A stretch of 36,796 nucleotides of DNA, from assembly GCF_046707225.1 (NCBI RefSeq), contig NZ_JBJKOP010000013.1, forward strand, positions 1 to 36,796. Reading direction: 5' to 3'. Below are positions 6,846 to 15,348 of the stretch, piece after piece. The translations under genes were made by a program, and so were the position numbers. The stretch's first letter is position 1. The number at the start of each line of letters is the position of its first letter. The notes below the pieces were generated by a model. It did not search any database, was not told where the DNA came from, and saw nothing but the letters and a program-made list of their open reading frames with translations. Source of the stretch: Caproicibacter sp046707225. GTDB taxonomy: Bacteria; Bacillota; Clostridia; Oscillospirales; Acutalibacteraceae.

Positions 6846-8411
6846 CTATTTTGCGCGATAGATGGTGGAAGCGTCGAAGACGTACAACGGATAGGGCGTA
6901 AAACCGGAGAACTCGTCGCGGAGCACGTTCAGGTTGGCGATATCCTGAATATAGACGCTCGCGGCGTCTTTGGAGAGAATCTCCTGCGCCTGTTTGTAAA
7001 GTTCCACGCGCTTGTCCTCATCCGGTTCATTTTCCGCCTGCTTGTAGACGGAATCGAATTCCGGGCTCTTATAGTTCACAAAATTGTTCGATGCGTCCGA
7101 CAGATAGCGGCCGAGGTAACTGCGGGGCGAAAGAGTGGTGCCGTCGACCGAAATGACGGTCGCTTCGTAATTGCGCTGAGTGTAAACCTCGCTGAGCCAT
7201 GTGGCAAAATCCACCTGATGAATGGTTGCCGTGACGCCTGCCTTTTTCAGCTCGCTGACCATCACCTGCGCGGTGTCGACGTGGACGGTGTAGTTCGATG
7301 GAACCGTGATGGCCATGGAGAAGCCGTTCGGGTATCCGGCTTCGGAAAGAAGCTGTTTTGCTTTCTGCGTGTTCTGGTCGTAGGCGTGGGTCAGGCTGTC
7401 GTCAAAATACTTTTTCAGGCCGGGAATGACCGGAGTCCCCGCGCGGACCGCCTTGCCGAAATTGACCGCGCTGATGATCTCGTTGGGATTGAGGGCGTAG
7501 CTGACCGCCTGGCGGACTTTCACATCGTCGAAGGGCTTCCGGCTGTTGTTCAGTCCAAGCATTTGGACGGAGTTGGAGTTTGCCTGAATCAGCCGGAACC
7601 CGCTGCCGATCTGCGAGGCGACGTTGTTCGCGATGCTGGCGCCGTCCACGCTGCCGCCCTGAAGATCCATTAAGAGGGCGTTGGAGTCGCTTTCCAGCTT
7701 GAACGTGACCTTGTCGAGCTTCGGCAGGCCTTTCTGCCAGTAATCCGGGTTCTTTTTCAGAATCAGCGACTGCTGGGGGGAGTAGGATTCGAATTCAAAC
7801 GGGCCCGTGCCGATGGGGTGCGTGTCCTGCTCCGTGTAGCCTTTCGGGACAATCGCGCTTGTAAGGTAGGGCAAAAACTCATAGTCCGCCTGTTTCAGAT
7901 ACACGACGACGGTCGAGGCGTCCTTGATTTCCACCGACTTGATCTTGGCGAGGTCCGCGACCAGCAATTTGCCGCCGGAAAGGCCCGCGGCGGTGTCGAG
8001 CGAATATTTTACGTCGTCCGCGGTCACGGGGTTCCCGTTGTGGAACTGAATCCCCTTGCGGATGTGAAACGTGTAGCTGGTTGCGTCCTTGGACATTTCG
8101 TAGCTTTGGGCGACGGCGGGAATCAAATTGCCGTCTTTATCCGGCTTGACCAGGCCCTCGAAAATATTGAACAGAATGCTGCGGGTATCCGCAGTAGCGG
8201 CAAGGAACGGGTCCAGGTGGTCGGGCTGGGTCTGCATGCCAAATACAAATTCTCCGCCGGAGGCCTGCGAGGATTGCGCCGAAGAAGAGGTCGGCGCGGC
8301 GGAAGAGGAGGACGAGGAAGCCTCGCCGCCCGAGCCGCAGGCCGCAAGCGGCAGCAGAACGGCCGCCGTAAGTACGGCGGATGCAATCTTCCGGATGAAA
8401 TCTTTTTTCAT
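6846..8411 (-). CDS. Peptide/nickel-type ABC transporter substrate-binding lipoprotein (SBP_bac_5)
   Basis: This 521-residue exported lipoprotein has signal peptide residues 1-24, lipobox LAAC with Cys25, and a long Ser/Ala linker to about residue 52. The SBP family 5 fold follows. The family hallmark is seen around residues 109-135 (YTFHIRKGIQFHNGNPVTADDV), together with IGTGPFEF and many Tyr/Trp positions. TAAGGAGA lies just before the ATG. It is first in the operon with the two permeases and is preceded by a leader of about 400 nt that contains hairpins and an internal terminator. Oligopeptide, dipeptide and nickel carriers look alike at this level. Confidence 0.93.
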   Translation of the reverse strand: MKKDFIRKIASAVLTAAVLLPLAACGSGGEASSSSSSAAPTSSSAQSSQASGGEFVFGMQTQPDHLDPFLAATADTRSILFNIFEGLVKPDKDGNLIPAVAQSYEMSKDATSYTFHIRKGIQFHNGNPVTADDVKYSLDTAAGLSGGKLLVADLAKIKSVEIKDASTVVVYLKQADYEFLPYLTSAIVPKGYTEQDTHPIGTGPFEFESYSPQQSLILKKNPDYWQKGLPKLDKVTFKLESDSNALLMDLQGGSVDGASIANNVASQIGSGFRLIQANSNSVQMLGLNNSRKPFDDVKVRQAVSYALNPNEIISAVNFGKAVRAGTPVIPGLKKYFDDSLTHAYDQNTQKAKQLLSEAGYPNGFSMAITVPSNYTVHVDTAQVMVSELKKAGVTATIHQVDFATWLSEVYTQRNYEATVISVDGTTLSPRSYLGRYLSDASNNFVNYKSPEFDSVYKQAENEPDEDKRVELYKQAQEILSKDAASVYIQDIANLNVLRDEFSGFTPYPLYVFDASTIYRAK

Positions 8412-8566
8412 ATCTGTCTCCTTATAAAACGGAATTAGCCGTATTCAAATCTTGTACGAAAAACGGCGGAACATTCCCCCGCTTTGAAATTTGCGCGAAT
8501 TTGCTTTTTTTCGTTCCGCAATCCGCGGATTTCAAAACACCGGACCGGGTACAGCCCCCGCCGCAT

Positions 8567-8608
8567 AAAAAAAACCACACTCCGGGAGCATACGCCCGGC
8601 GGATACGG
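8567..8608 (-). terminator. Internal terminator within the transporter leader
   Basis: Read on the minus strand, a CCGGG/CCCGG stem with an 8-nt loop, extended by six more pairs across a small bulge, is followed by eight T's (plus-strand A's at 8567-8574). It lies between the promoter at 8824-8852 and the binding-protein start at 8411. Full transcription therefore needs read-through, which suggests attenuation. Confidence 0.65.
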
Positions 8609-8663
8609 CGAAATCCGCTCAAAGCTACGCATTTTACCCGGACTGCGGTCATATTATGGCAAA

Positions 8664-8787
8664 CTAAAAAAGAAGGATAGTAATCCTGCGGAGGGTCCCA
8701 GTGCCGTAACCATATCCGAAAAATCCTGCGGGACGGAGGAGCGCCATTTTGTGCGCAATCCTGTTGCGCACCCTTTTTCTCCTTCTT
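8664..8787 (-). ncRNA. Structured 5' leader, candidate riboswitch or attenuator, ligand unknown
   Basis: In the minus-strand transcript, an 8-bp closing stem (AAGAAGGA at 8787-8780 with TCCTTCTT at 8677-8670) encloses about 100 nt and is followed directly by a T-run. Inside is a perfect 8-bp hairpin (GTGCGCAA/TTGCGCAC, 8751-8771) with a CAGGA loop, a GTCCC/GGGAC pairing, and three copies of CAGGATT. The downstream terminator at 8567-8608 completes a leader-type arrangement. The block could instead be a free small RNA ending at the T-run. I could not match it to any riboswitch class I know. On the plus strand the 8751-8771 hairpin is followed by CC and five T's, so it could also stop plus-strand transcription. 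Confidence 0.5.
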
Positions 8788-8823
8788 CGCTGCACCGCCG
8801 GATAATTCCGTCATTTTGATACT

Positions 8824-8852
8824 ATGATAAACGCGGGTTAAAACTTTGTCAA
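8824..8852 (-). promoter_or_regulatory. Sigma-A-type promoter of the peptide/nickel transporter operon
   Basis: On the minus strand, TTGACA (8847-8852), 17 bp and TATCAT (8824-8829). It implies a start near 8817 and a 5' leader of about 400 nt before the ATG at 8411. Confidence 0.75.
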
Positions 8853-8922
8853 TAAAAATCGGTCATTTTCTAAGAAAAATTAACGGAATGAGGGACTCGT
8901 TTCACTGCGCGGAATGAAACCG

Positions 8923-8951
8923 TTGCCCGAAAAGCGGACTGGGTGTATAAT
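8923..8951 (+). promoter_or_regulatory. Sigma-A-type promoter of the desulfurase-thiI-cinA operon
   Basis: TTGCCC (8923-8928), a 17-bp spacer and a perfect TATAAT (8946-8951), about 35 bp before the TTG start codon. Confidence 0.85.
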
Positions 8952-8985
8952 AAACCCAAACTGATTTTAATGGAGGCTTTTCGCT

Positions 8986-10125
8986 TTGAGCGAGCTATAT
9001 TTCGACAATTCCTCCACGACCCGCGTGTGCCGCGAGGCCGCAGAAAAGGTCATGGAGACCATGACGGAAAACTACGGCAACCCGTCTTCCCTGCATTCGC
9101 TCGGCTTTCGGGCGGAGCGTGCGATGGATGAGGCGCGCGCGGCGGTGGCCGCGCGGCTCGGCGCGGAAAAAGAGGAAATCTATTTTACCTCCGGCGGGAC
9201 AGAGAGCAACAACATCGCGCTGTTCGGCGCTGCGCATGCCCTTAAAAAACGCGGGAACCATATTGTAACGACGCAAATCGAACACCCTTCTGTTTTAAAC
9301 GTGATGAAACGGCTGGAGCAGGAGGGCTTCCGGGTTACCTATTTAAAGCCCGATTCGTTCGGGCATATCACCGCCGAACAGATTACCGGCGCGGTGAACG
9401 GTGAGACGATTCTGGTCAGCCTGATGTGCGTGAACAACGAGGTGGGCAGCGTCCTGCCCGCAGAGACGGCCGCTCAGGCGGTGCGCGCGGCGGGGAGCCC
9501 CGCGCTCGTCCATGCGGACGCGGTGCAGGCGTTCGGCAAGCTGCCGCTTCGCCCCCGCCGGGCGGGAATTGACCTGATGAGCGTGAGCGCCCACAAGATT
9601 CACGGGCCGAAAGGGGTCGGCGCTTTGTATGTGCGCCGGGGCGTCCGCTTGGAGCCGCATGTTTTCGGCGGGGGTCAGGAAAAGAACCTCCGCCCCGGAA
9701 CCGAGGGGATGCCGCTCATCGCCGGATTCGGCGCGGCGGTCGGCGCTTTGCCGGAGGTCCGCGCGGAGCTTCGCGCGATGGAAGAGCTGAACGCGTACTG
9801 CCGGGGAAAGCTTGAAACGATTCCGGAAGTCACATTCAATTCCGCGCCGGACGCGCTGCCCTATATTTTGAATTTCTCCGCCGTGGGCGTGCGGGCGGAG
9901 ACCATGCTCCATTTCCTTTCCGACCGGGGAATTTACCTTTCGTCGGGTTCCGCCTGTTCCCGCGGAAAGGAAAGCCATGTGCTATCCGCCATGGGCCTTG
10001 CGAGGGAACGCATCGCTTCCGCTCTTCGGCTGAGCTTTTCGCGCTATAACACAAAGGAGGAAATCGACGTTTTTGCCGGCGCGCTCCGGGAGGGCCTTTC
10101 CGGCCTGACCCGCCGCCCGCTCTGA
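8986..10125 (+). CDS. Cysteine desulfurase (NifS/IscS family)
   Basis: This 379-residue PLP enzyme removes sulfur from cysteine and carries it as a persulfide. The Schiff-base lysine is Lys204 in SAHKIHGPKG. The persulfide cysteine is Cys324 in SSGSACSRGKESH, a long-loop NifS/IscS type. A His (IEHPSV, about 100) stacks on PLP in this family. It starts with TTG, with GGAGG 9 nt upstream and a strong promoter. thiI begins 13 bp after its stop, so this is most likely the dedicated sulfur donor for ThiI rather than a general iron-sulfur-cluster enzyme (inference from pairing). Confidence 0.95.
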   Translation: MSELYFDNSSTTRVCREAAEKVMETMTENYGNPSSLHSLGFRAERAMDEARAAVAARLGAEKEEIYFTSGGTESNNIALFGAAHALKKRGNHIVTTQIEHPSVLNVMKRLEQEGFRVTYLKPDSFGHITAEQITGAVNGETILVSLMCVNNEVGSVLPAETAAQAVRAAGSPALVHADAVQAFGKLPLRPRRAGIDLMSVSAHKIHGPKGVGALYVRRGVRLEPHVFGGGQEKNLRPGTEGMPLIAGFGAAVGALPEVRAELRAMEELNAYCRGKLETIPEVTFNSAPDALPYILNFSAVGVRAETMLHFLSDRGIYLSSGSACSRGKESHVLSAMGLARERIASALRLSFSRYNTKEEIDVFAGALREGLSGLTRRPL

Positions 10126-10138
10126 CGCGAATCAACGT

Positions 10139-11317
10139 ATGAAAGAAATTATTCTGCTCAAGCTCGGCGAGGTTGTGCTTAAGGGGCTGAACCGCCGCAG
10201 CTTTGAAGAAACGCTGCTGAAAAATATCCGGCGCAGGCTCGACGGACTCGGTTCCTTCGAGGTTCACGAGCGCCAGTCCACCATCTATGTGACGCCGAGG
10301 GACGAGGACGCAGACCTTTTCACCGCGCAGGAGCGGCTTTCCAAAGTGTTTGGAATCGCCTCGCTGACCCGCGCGTGCGAAGTCGAGAAGAAGATGGAAA
10401 CGATTCTGGACGCCGCCGCGGAGTATCTGCGCGGGCCGCTTTCCGCGGTAAAAACCTTCAAGGTGGAAAGCAAACGCTCCGATAAGCAATTCCCGCTGAA
10501 TTCGCCGCAGATCTGCAACGAAGCCGGCGGATATCTTTTGTCGAAGTTTCCGAATCTGAGGGTGGACGTCAATCATCCGGATTACACCGTCCGGATTGAA
10601 GTGAGGGACGCCGCCGCGTATGTTCACGGCAACGCGGAACGCGGCGCGGGGGGCATCCCGGTCGGCACGGGCGGAAAGGCCGCGATCCTGATCAGCGGAG
10701 GAATCGACAGCCCGGTCGCCGCGTGGATGATGGCGCGGCGCGGCGTGGAGCTGACCGCCGTCCACTTTGCCAGCCCGCCCTACACCAGCGAGCGCGCGGA
10801 GCAGAAGGTTCGCGATCTGCTCACGAAGGTCGGGGCCTACGCGGGCCGCATGACGATGTTTACCGTGCCGTTCGCGAAGGTGCAGGAGCAGATCATGGCG
10901 AACTGCCCTGAAGAGCTTTTCACCGTTATCATGCGCCGCCTGATGATGCGGTGCGCCGAGAAAATCGCCCGGAACGAGGACTGCGGGGCGCTGGTTACCG
11001 GCGAAAGCCTGGGGCAGGTCGCAAGCCAGACGCTGGAAGCGATCGTCTGCACCGACGCGGCGGCGAACATGCCGGTTTTTCGTCCCTTGATCGGGATGGA
11101 CAAACGGGAAATCGTTGAAATTTCGTCCCGCATCGACACCTACGAGCTGTCCATTCAGCCGTATGAAGACTGCTGCACGGTGTTCACGCCGAAGCACCCC
11201 AGAACCAAGCCGGCGCTCAAATATGTGGAAAAGGCGGAGGAAGCGCTCGACTGCGCCGCGCTGGTTGACGAGTGCGTTGCGAATGTGAAAAAGACGCCGA
11301 TTACGCCGCTGGGATAA
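10139..11317 (+). CDS. thiI: tRNA 4-thiouridine synthase ThiI
   Basis: This 392-residue enzyme makes 4-thiouridine in tRNA using ATP and persulfide sulfur; in some organisms it also feeds thiamine thiazole synthesis. It has an N-terminal ferredoxin-like region and THUMP domain (to about 165), and then a PP-loop ATP pyrophosphatase domain with SGGIDSPV at 186-193. The protein ends after the PP-loop domain (YEDCCTVFTPKHP near the end), without the rhodanese extension of enterobacterial ThiI. It would therefore rely directly on the adjacent desulfurase. Confidence 0.96.
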   Translation: MKEIILLKLGEVVLKGLNRRSFEETLLKNIRRRLDGLGSFEVHERQSTIYVTPRDEDADLFTAQERLSKVFGIASLTRACEVEKKMETILDAAAEYLRGPLSAVKTFKVESKRSDKQFPLNSPQICNEAGGYLLSKFPNLRVDVNHPDYTVRIEVRDAAAYVHGNAERGAGGIPVGTGGKAAILISGGIDSPVAAWMMARRGVELTAVHFASPPYTSERAEQKVRDLLTKVGAYAGRMTMFTVPFAKVQEQIMANCPEELFTVIMRRLMMRCAEKIARNEDCGALVTGESLGQVASQTLEAIVCTDAAANMPVFRPLIGMDKREIVEISSRIDTYELSIQPYEDCCTVFTPKHPRTKPALKYVEKAEEALDCAALVDECVANVKKTPITPLG

Positions 11318-11333
11318 AGGAGAAGCAAAAAGA

Positions 11334-12617
11334 ATGAACGCTGAAATTATATCCGTCGGGACTGAGCTGCTGCTCGGGCATACCATTAACACGGACACGG
11401 CATTTGTCGCGCGGGAACTGTCGGCGGCCGGCATCGGCCTGCTGTATTCCTGCACGGTCGGCGATAACCCGGAGCGCCTGAAAGCCGCCGTCGAGCTTGC
11501 CCTTTCGCGCAGCGACGTCCTCATTACCACGGGAGGGCTCGGGCCGACGGGCGACGACCTGACCAAAGAGACGGTTGCGGCCGCCGCGGGCAAAAAGCTG
11601 GTCCTGCACGAAGAAAGCTTTCGCCGGATCGAGGAGTATTTCAAGGGCCGCGTCCTGGGGGAAACGCAGAAAAAGCAGGCGATGCTGCCCGAGGGCTGCA
11701 CCGTCTTCCGAAACGACTGCGGAACCGCGCCGGGCTGCGGCTTTACGACGAATGCGGGAAAGAGGGTCGTCATGCTGCCCGGCCCGCCGTTCGAATTGCT
11801 CCCGATGCTGAAAAATTACGCGATCCCCTACCTGACGCAGGCGGAAAATGCCGCGATTGTGTCGCGCATCGTCCGGGTATTCGGGCTGGGCGAAGGGTAT
11901 GTGGCGGAGCTGATCGACGATCTGTGCGCCTGCCCGAACCCGACGGCGGCCACCTATGCCAAGGAGGGGGAAATGTTCGTGCGCGTGACCGCGCGCGCCG
12001 CGGATGAGGCGGCTGCCGAAGCGATGTGCGAACCGGTTGTCAGGGAACTGCAAAAACGCCTCGGCAGCTTTGTTTACGGCCTTGACGTCGAAAGCCTGGA
12101 GGAGACCGTCGTGAAAGAGCTTGCCGCACGGGGAAAGACGGTCGCGACGGCGGAATCCTGCACGGGCGGGCTTCTCGCGAAGCGGATTACGGATATCCCC
12201 GGCGTTTCCAACGTGTTCCACATGGGCTGCGTCACCTATGCGAATGAGATCAAGACCATGCTGCTGGGCGTGCCGGAAGAGACCCTGCGGCAATACGGCG
12301 CGGTCAGCCCGCAGACGGCTGAGGCGATGGCGCGCGGGATCAAAGAAAGGTCCGGCGCGGATTACGGAATCGGCATCACCGGCGTGGCCGGACCGGGCGG
12401 AGGAACGGAAGAAAAACCGGTCGGGCTTGTCTATCTTGCCCTGTGTGACGGCGACGGCGTGAAGATCCGCGAGATGCGCCCGGCGGGGCGCTACCGCGGG
12501 CGCGGGTACCTGCGGGGCCTGGCGGCTTCCAACGCGCTCGACATGCTTCGCCGCAGCCTGCAGGGGCTGGGCGGCGTGGAACAGGCCGCGTATTCTCAAA
12601 TGAAAAAAGGCGGCTAG
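11334..12617 (+). CDS. cinA: CinA family protein (MoCF domain plus nicotinamide-nucleotide amidase domain)
   Basis: This 427-residue two-domain protein starts with a molybdopterin-binding-like (MoCF) domain, about 3-170, with GGLGPTGDD at 67-75 and MLPGPP. The C-terminal CinA/PncC domain, about 255-412, has AESCTGGL near 273 and GVAGPGGGTEEKPVG. The C-terminal domain in this family deamidates NMN, and the N-terminal domain in some members hydrolyses ADP-ribose. GGAG precedes the ATG, which lies 17 bp after thiI, so it is co-transcribed with the sulfur genes. Confidence 0.95.
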   Translation: MNAEIISVGTELLLGHTINTDTAFVARELSAAGIGLLYSCTVGDNPERLKAAVELALSRSDVLITTGGLGPTGDDLTKETVAAAAGKKLVLHEESFRRIEEYFKGRVLGETQKKQAMLPEGCTVFRNDCGTAPGCGFTTNAGKRVVMLPGPPFELLPMLKNYAIPYLTQAENAAIVSRIVRVFGLGEGYVAELIDDLCACPNPTAATYAKEGEMFVRVTARAADEAAAEAMCEPVVRELQKRLGSFVYGLDVESLEETVVKELAARGKTVATAESCTGGLLAKRITDIPGVSNVFHMGCVTYANEIKTMLLGVPEETLRQYGAVSPQTAEAMARGIKERSGADYGIGITGVAGPGGGTEEKPVGLVYLALCDGDGVKIREMRPAGRYRGRGYLRGLAASNALDMLRRSLQGLGGVEQAAYSQMKKGG

Positions 12618-12640
12618 AAAACAGGCGGGAGGAATGGGAA

Positions 12641-13156
12641 ATGGACGCGGGGCTTTTGTTTTACTGTTCCAGACGGACTTCCGTCTGTGAAAAGCTCATC
12701 CGGCGCTCGGCCGGATGGTTTCAGCTGCCGCTTGTTCAGGTGAGAGTCTGCACGCGGGAAGAACGGCTGAATCCGAATATGGCGGCGCTTTTGAAAGACG
12801 CAGCCGCGGTCTTTGTCGTCAGTGAGGCCGTCGCGGGCCGTCCGCTTTGTTCGGCAGCCCTGTTCCGCACGCTTCGCGTGCCGATCGGCGGGGACGGCGA
12901 GCCGGCCGGGGTGCTGAAACTGGCCGGAAGGGAAACAACCGGATATCTGGTGGAGAGCCAAGACCGCGCGATCCTGATTCTTCCGGACGACCCCAGCGAG
13001 ATTTTGGAAATGCTGCCCGCGGCGTTTGAGCGGCTGAAAAAGAAATTCGGGCTCAGCGGCGAAATTCCGAAACAAAAAGAAATACGCTTTGTGATTCCGA
13101 CTGATGAAGAGGACGCTTCGCCGGAGCAGCCGGCAACGCTTCCGGAACCGGGATGA
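12641..13156 (+). CDS. Unknown protein, last gene of the thiI-cinA operon
   Basis: This 171-residue soluble protein follows cinA by 23 bp, with GGAGG ahead of the ATG. Alternating hydrophobic strands and helices (AVFVVSEAVAG, AILILPDDPSEILEMLPAAF) suggest a Rossmann-like or MoCF-like fold. I recognise no catalytic motif. The last 30 residues are charged and Pro-rich, probably disordered. A link to CinA is suggested only by position. A strong bidirectional terminator ends the operon downstream. Confidence 0.75.
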   Translation: MDAGLLFYCSRRTSVCEKLIRRSAGWFQLPLVQVRVCTREERLNPNMAALLKDAAAVFVVSEAVAGRPLCSAALFRTLRVPIGGDGEPAGVLKLAGRETTGYLVESQDRAILILPDDPSEILEMLPAAFERLKKKFGLSGEIPKQKEIRFVIPTDEEDASPEQPATLPEPG

Positions 13157-13241
13157 CGGCGACGCAGTACGAATACGGATTTTATGAGAAAACCGGGAGT
13201 GTATATCAAGTTTTCGACGGTTGAAAACGCGGGTTGATTCC

Positions 13242-13285
13242 TCAAAAACAGCTCTGAGCGAAATTTCGCTCAGAGCTGTTTTTGA
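13242..13285. terminator. Bidirectional terminator between the cinA operon and htrA
   Basis: A perfect 22-bp palindrome begins with five A's and ends with five T's, so it works in both directions. It separates the convergent cinA-operon and htrA transcripts. Confidence 0.93.
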
Positions 13286-13332
13286 GATTGGACTAAATTG
13301 TGGACCTTAACGGCGCCATTCGATTTACAGGG

Positions 13333-14739
13333 TTATTTTCCGGTAGCCTGAGAAAGCTTGACGGTCGCCGTAAAGGTTTGGCCGGTCAAAGCGCGCTCAA
13401 CGGTGAGCGTGACCGTGTCGCCGGGCTTTTTCTTGGCGATTTCACCGGTGATTACGTTCAGGCTGGTAACGTCGGTTCCGTCAATCTTTGTGATGACGTC
13501 GCCTTTCTGGATACCCGCGCTGGTGATCTCCGTGCTGGTGACGGAGGAAACGTACATGCCGGTCGGCAGGCCGTAGAAACGGGAGGTCATGCTGTCGATA
13601 TACTGGCCGGATATTCCGAGAACCGCGCGGTCCTTCACATAGCCGTACTGTTTTAAGTCGCTGATAATCGGCTGAGCCTCGTTGATCGGGATGGCAAAGC
13701 CGAGTCCCTCATAGCCGGTGGCAACGATCTTGGAGGAGTTGATTCCGACGACCTGCCCCTTCATGTTGACCAGCGCGCCGCCGGAGTTGCCGGGGTTGAT
13801 GGCCGCGTCGGTCTGGATGCACTTCATGGTGTAGCCGGTTTCGGAATTCGTGATTTCACGGTTCAGAGCGGAAACATAACCGATGGTGACCGTGGAATTG
13901 AATTCCAATCCGCCGGGGTTGCCGACCGCCATAACCTGGTCGGCAACCTGCAGGTCGCTGCTGGAGCCGAAATCGGCGGCCGTCAGACCGGTTGCGTCTA
14001 TTTTAATGACCGCGAGGTCCGTGACGCTGTCGCTGCCGATCAGCTTCGCCTGATAGGTCTTGCCGGTGGAAAGAATCACTTTCAGGGAAGACGCGCCGTC
14101 GACCACGTGGGCGTTTGTGATAATGTAGCCGTCGCTGGTTGCGATGATTCCGCTGCCTTCGCTTGTGGGGGAAACCGATCTGTTGCTGTCGCCGGAGCCG
14201 AAGTTGCCGGCGGTGTAGGCCGCATTTTGATTCACCTGATAGTTCTGAATGCATACAACCGAGGGAACGACCTTGTTCGCAATCTGCTCCAGCGTCAGGG
14301 CCCCAGATGTGCCGGTAGTGGTTGTGCTGACCTTGCCGGAGGCGTTTCCGTTTTTCATGATGGTAAACGCCGGAGGCGTGCTGCCGGAATTCAGCTTGAC
14401 CGTTCCGTTTTCAATCAAAAAGGCAAACCCGGCGACGGAGCTTGCGGAAACGACAAGGCAAGCCGTCAGTCCGGCGATAATATTCCGAACCGTATGCTTT
14501 TTCCGTTGCTTTGGTTCTGCCTCCACGGGGTAAACCACGGGGGGGGACGGCTCGGCGTAATGATCCTGCGGGGTCGGTGCGCCTGGGGAGCGATAGGAGT
14601 GATAGCAGTCGCCCTGCCATACGGTCTGGTTAGGCTGTTCGGAAGAATCCCTCCAGTCACTGCGATAATCTGCGCCATAATTCTGATTGACAGAAATACC
14701 GGATTTATCTTCGCGGTCCTTTCTGAATGGATTCCTCAT
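13333..14739 (-). CDS. HtrA/DegP-like membrane-anchored serine protease
   Basis: This 468-residue protease has a cytoplasmic N-terminal tail of about 85 polar residues, one transmembrane helix (about 87-108) and a Ser/Thr linker. A trypsin-like domain follows with the triad His211 (TNAHVVD), Asp241 (TDLAVIKID) and Ser319 (NPGNSGGAL). One C-terminal PDZ domain contains GMYVSSV and the GIQKGDVITKIDG strand. The topology matches Bacillus HtrA/HtrB, which deal with misfolded exported proteins. I chose the fourth codon (14739) because AAAGGA overlaps the first ATG but is well placed for this one. Confidence 0.95.
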   Translation of the reverse strand: MRNPFRKDREDKSGISVNQNYGADYRSDWRDSSEQPNQTVWQGDCYHSYRSPGAPTPQDHYAEPSPPVVYPVEAEPKQRKKHTVRNIIAGLTACLVVSASSVAGFAFLIENGTVKLNSGSTPPAFTIMKNGNASGKVSTTTTGTSGALTLEQIANKVVPSVVCIQNYQVNQNAAYTAGNFGSGDSNRSVSPTSEGSGIIATSDGYIITNAHVVDGASSLKVILSTGKTYQAKLIGSDSVTDLAVIKIDATGLTAADFGSSSDLQVADQVMAVGNPGGLEFNSTVTIGYVSALNREITNSETGYTMKCIQTDAAINPGNSGGALVNMKGQVVGINSSKIVATGYEGLGFAIPINEAQPIISDLKQYGYVKDRAVLGISGQYIDSMTSRFYGLPTGMYVSSVTSTEITSAGIQKGDVITKIDGTDVTSLNVITGEIAKKKPGDTVTLTVERALTGQTFTATVKLSQATGK

Positions 14740-14864
14740 GACGATCATCCTTTCTTGTTTGTTTGATCTTATTATCGCGGATGACTGTGAAAAAGATATG
14801 ATAACTAATTGATATTTTTATGAATAAAAAAATAAATTTATGTTAAGACGACAACCCCCCCTCG

Positions 14865-14892
14865 TTGACGGTCTGTCTTTTTGGAGTATAAT
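14865..14892 (+). promoter_or_regulatory. Sigma-A-type promoter of the small membrane protein gene
   Basis: TTGACG (14865-14870), a 16-bp spacer and TATAAT (14887-14892), about 40 bp before the ATG at 14932. Confidence 0.8.
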
Positions 14893-14931
14893 AAAAATAC
14901 ACCGTATTCGGGTGAAACGGAGGAATTGTAA

Positions 14932-15237
14932 ATGGGATACAACCAGATTTTTGACTTGTTTCTGGGCCTTTCGGGGGTTTACATGCTGTACTGCGGATTT
15001 ACGGGGAGAGGGTCGCTCTACAGGACCGACCATGTGAAAAAGGGGATGGAGGAAAAGTACACGCAGGTGATCCGCTGGTTTTGCCTGCCGGGCGGCTTTT
15101 TTGCCATTGCGGCCGGAGTTCTGGATTATTGCCGGATCACGCCTTATGATAAAATTCTTACCATCGTATTCGCTGTTTTTGTGATTGCGTTTGCAGTGAT
15201 GATGATCAGGCTCACCGAACAGAACACGGGCCGATGA
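14932..15237 (+). CDS. Small multi-pass membrane protein, unknown function
   Basis: This 101-residue protein has three hydrophobic segments (about 5-22, 44-62, 74-92) and a short basic loop between the first two. CGGAGGA sits 8 nt before the ATG, and a good promoter lies upstream. I do not recognise the family. The gene stands alone between the divergent htrA gene and the HTH regulator, and a probable terminator follows. Confidence 0.8.
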   Translation: MGYNQIFDLFLGLSGVYMLYCGFTGRGSLYRTDHVKKGMEEKYTQVIRWFCLPGGFFAIAAGVLDYCRITPYDKILTIVFAVFVIAFAVMMIRLTEQNTGR

Positions 15238-15289
15238 AACTCGCCCGGCAGGGTGAACCCCACAGCGCAACCGTTGGTTGACAGATTTC

Positions 15290-15321
15290 AAGCCGTACTT
15301 GGTGGAAACCGGCGGCTTTTT
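15290..15321 (+). terminator. Probable terminator of the small membrane protein gene
   Basis: A 6-bp stem (AAGCCG/CGGCTT) with a long loop, then T-rich sequence. A TATAAT at 15326-15331 follows at once and may be the -10 of the next gene, but no good -35 is visible. Confidence 0.5.
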
Positions 15322-15348
15322 CTTTTATAATCATTGCGAGGTGATACG

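Noticed and set aside
8664..8787. Assignment of the transporter leader to the NiCo, cobalamin, T-box or ZTP riboswitch classes
   Set aside because: Some short strings (CAACAGGA, GGCACTGGGA) recall these classes, but the required conserved cores and stem order are not there.
9836..11773. 645-codon minus-strand frame opposite thiI and cinA
   Set aside because: Antisense to two clearly conserved genes, Arg/Pro/Ala-rich, no motif. It is a by-product of GC-rich codon use, like the long antisense frames opposite pstC, pstA, the phosphohexomutase gene and por.
15276..15331. TTGACA (15278) with TATAAT (15326) as one promoter for the HTH gene
   Set aside because: The boxes are about 42 bp apart, far beyond a working spacer; no -10 lies 17 bp after the TTGACA.
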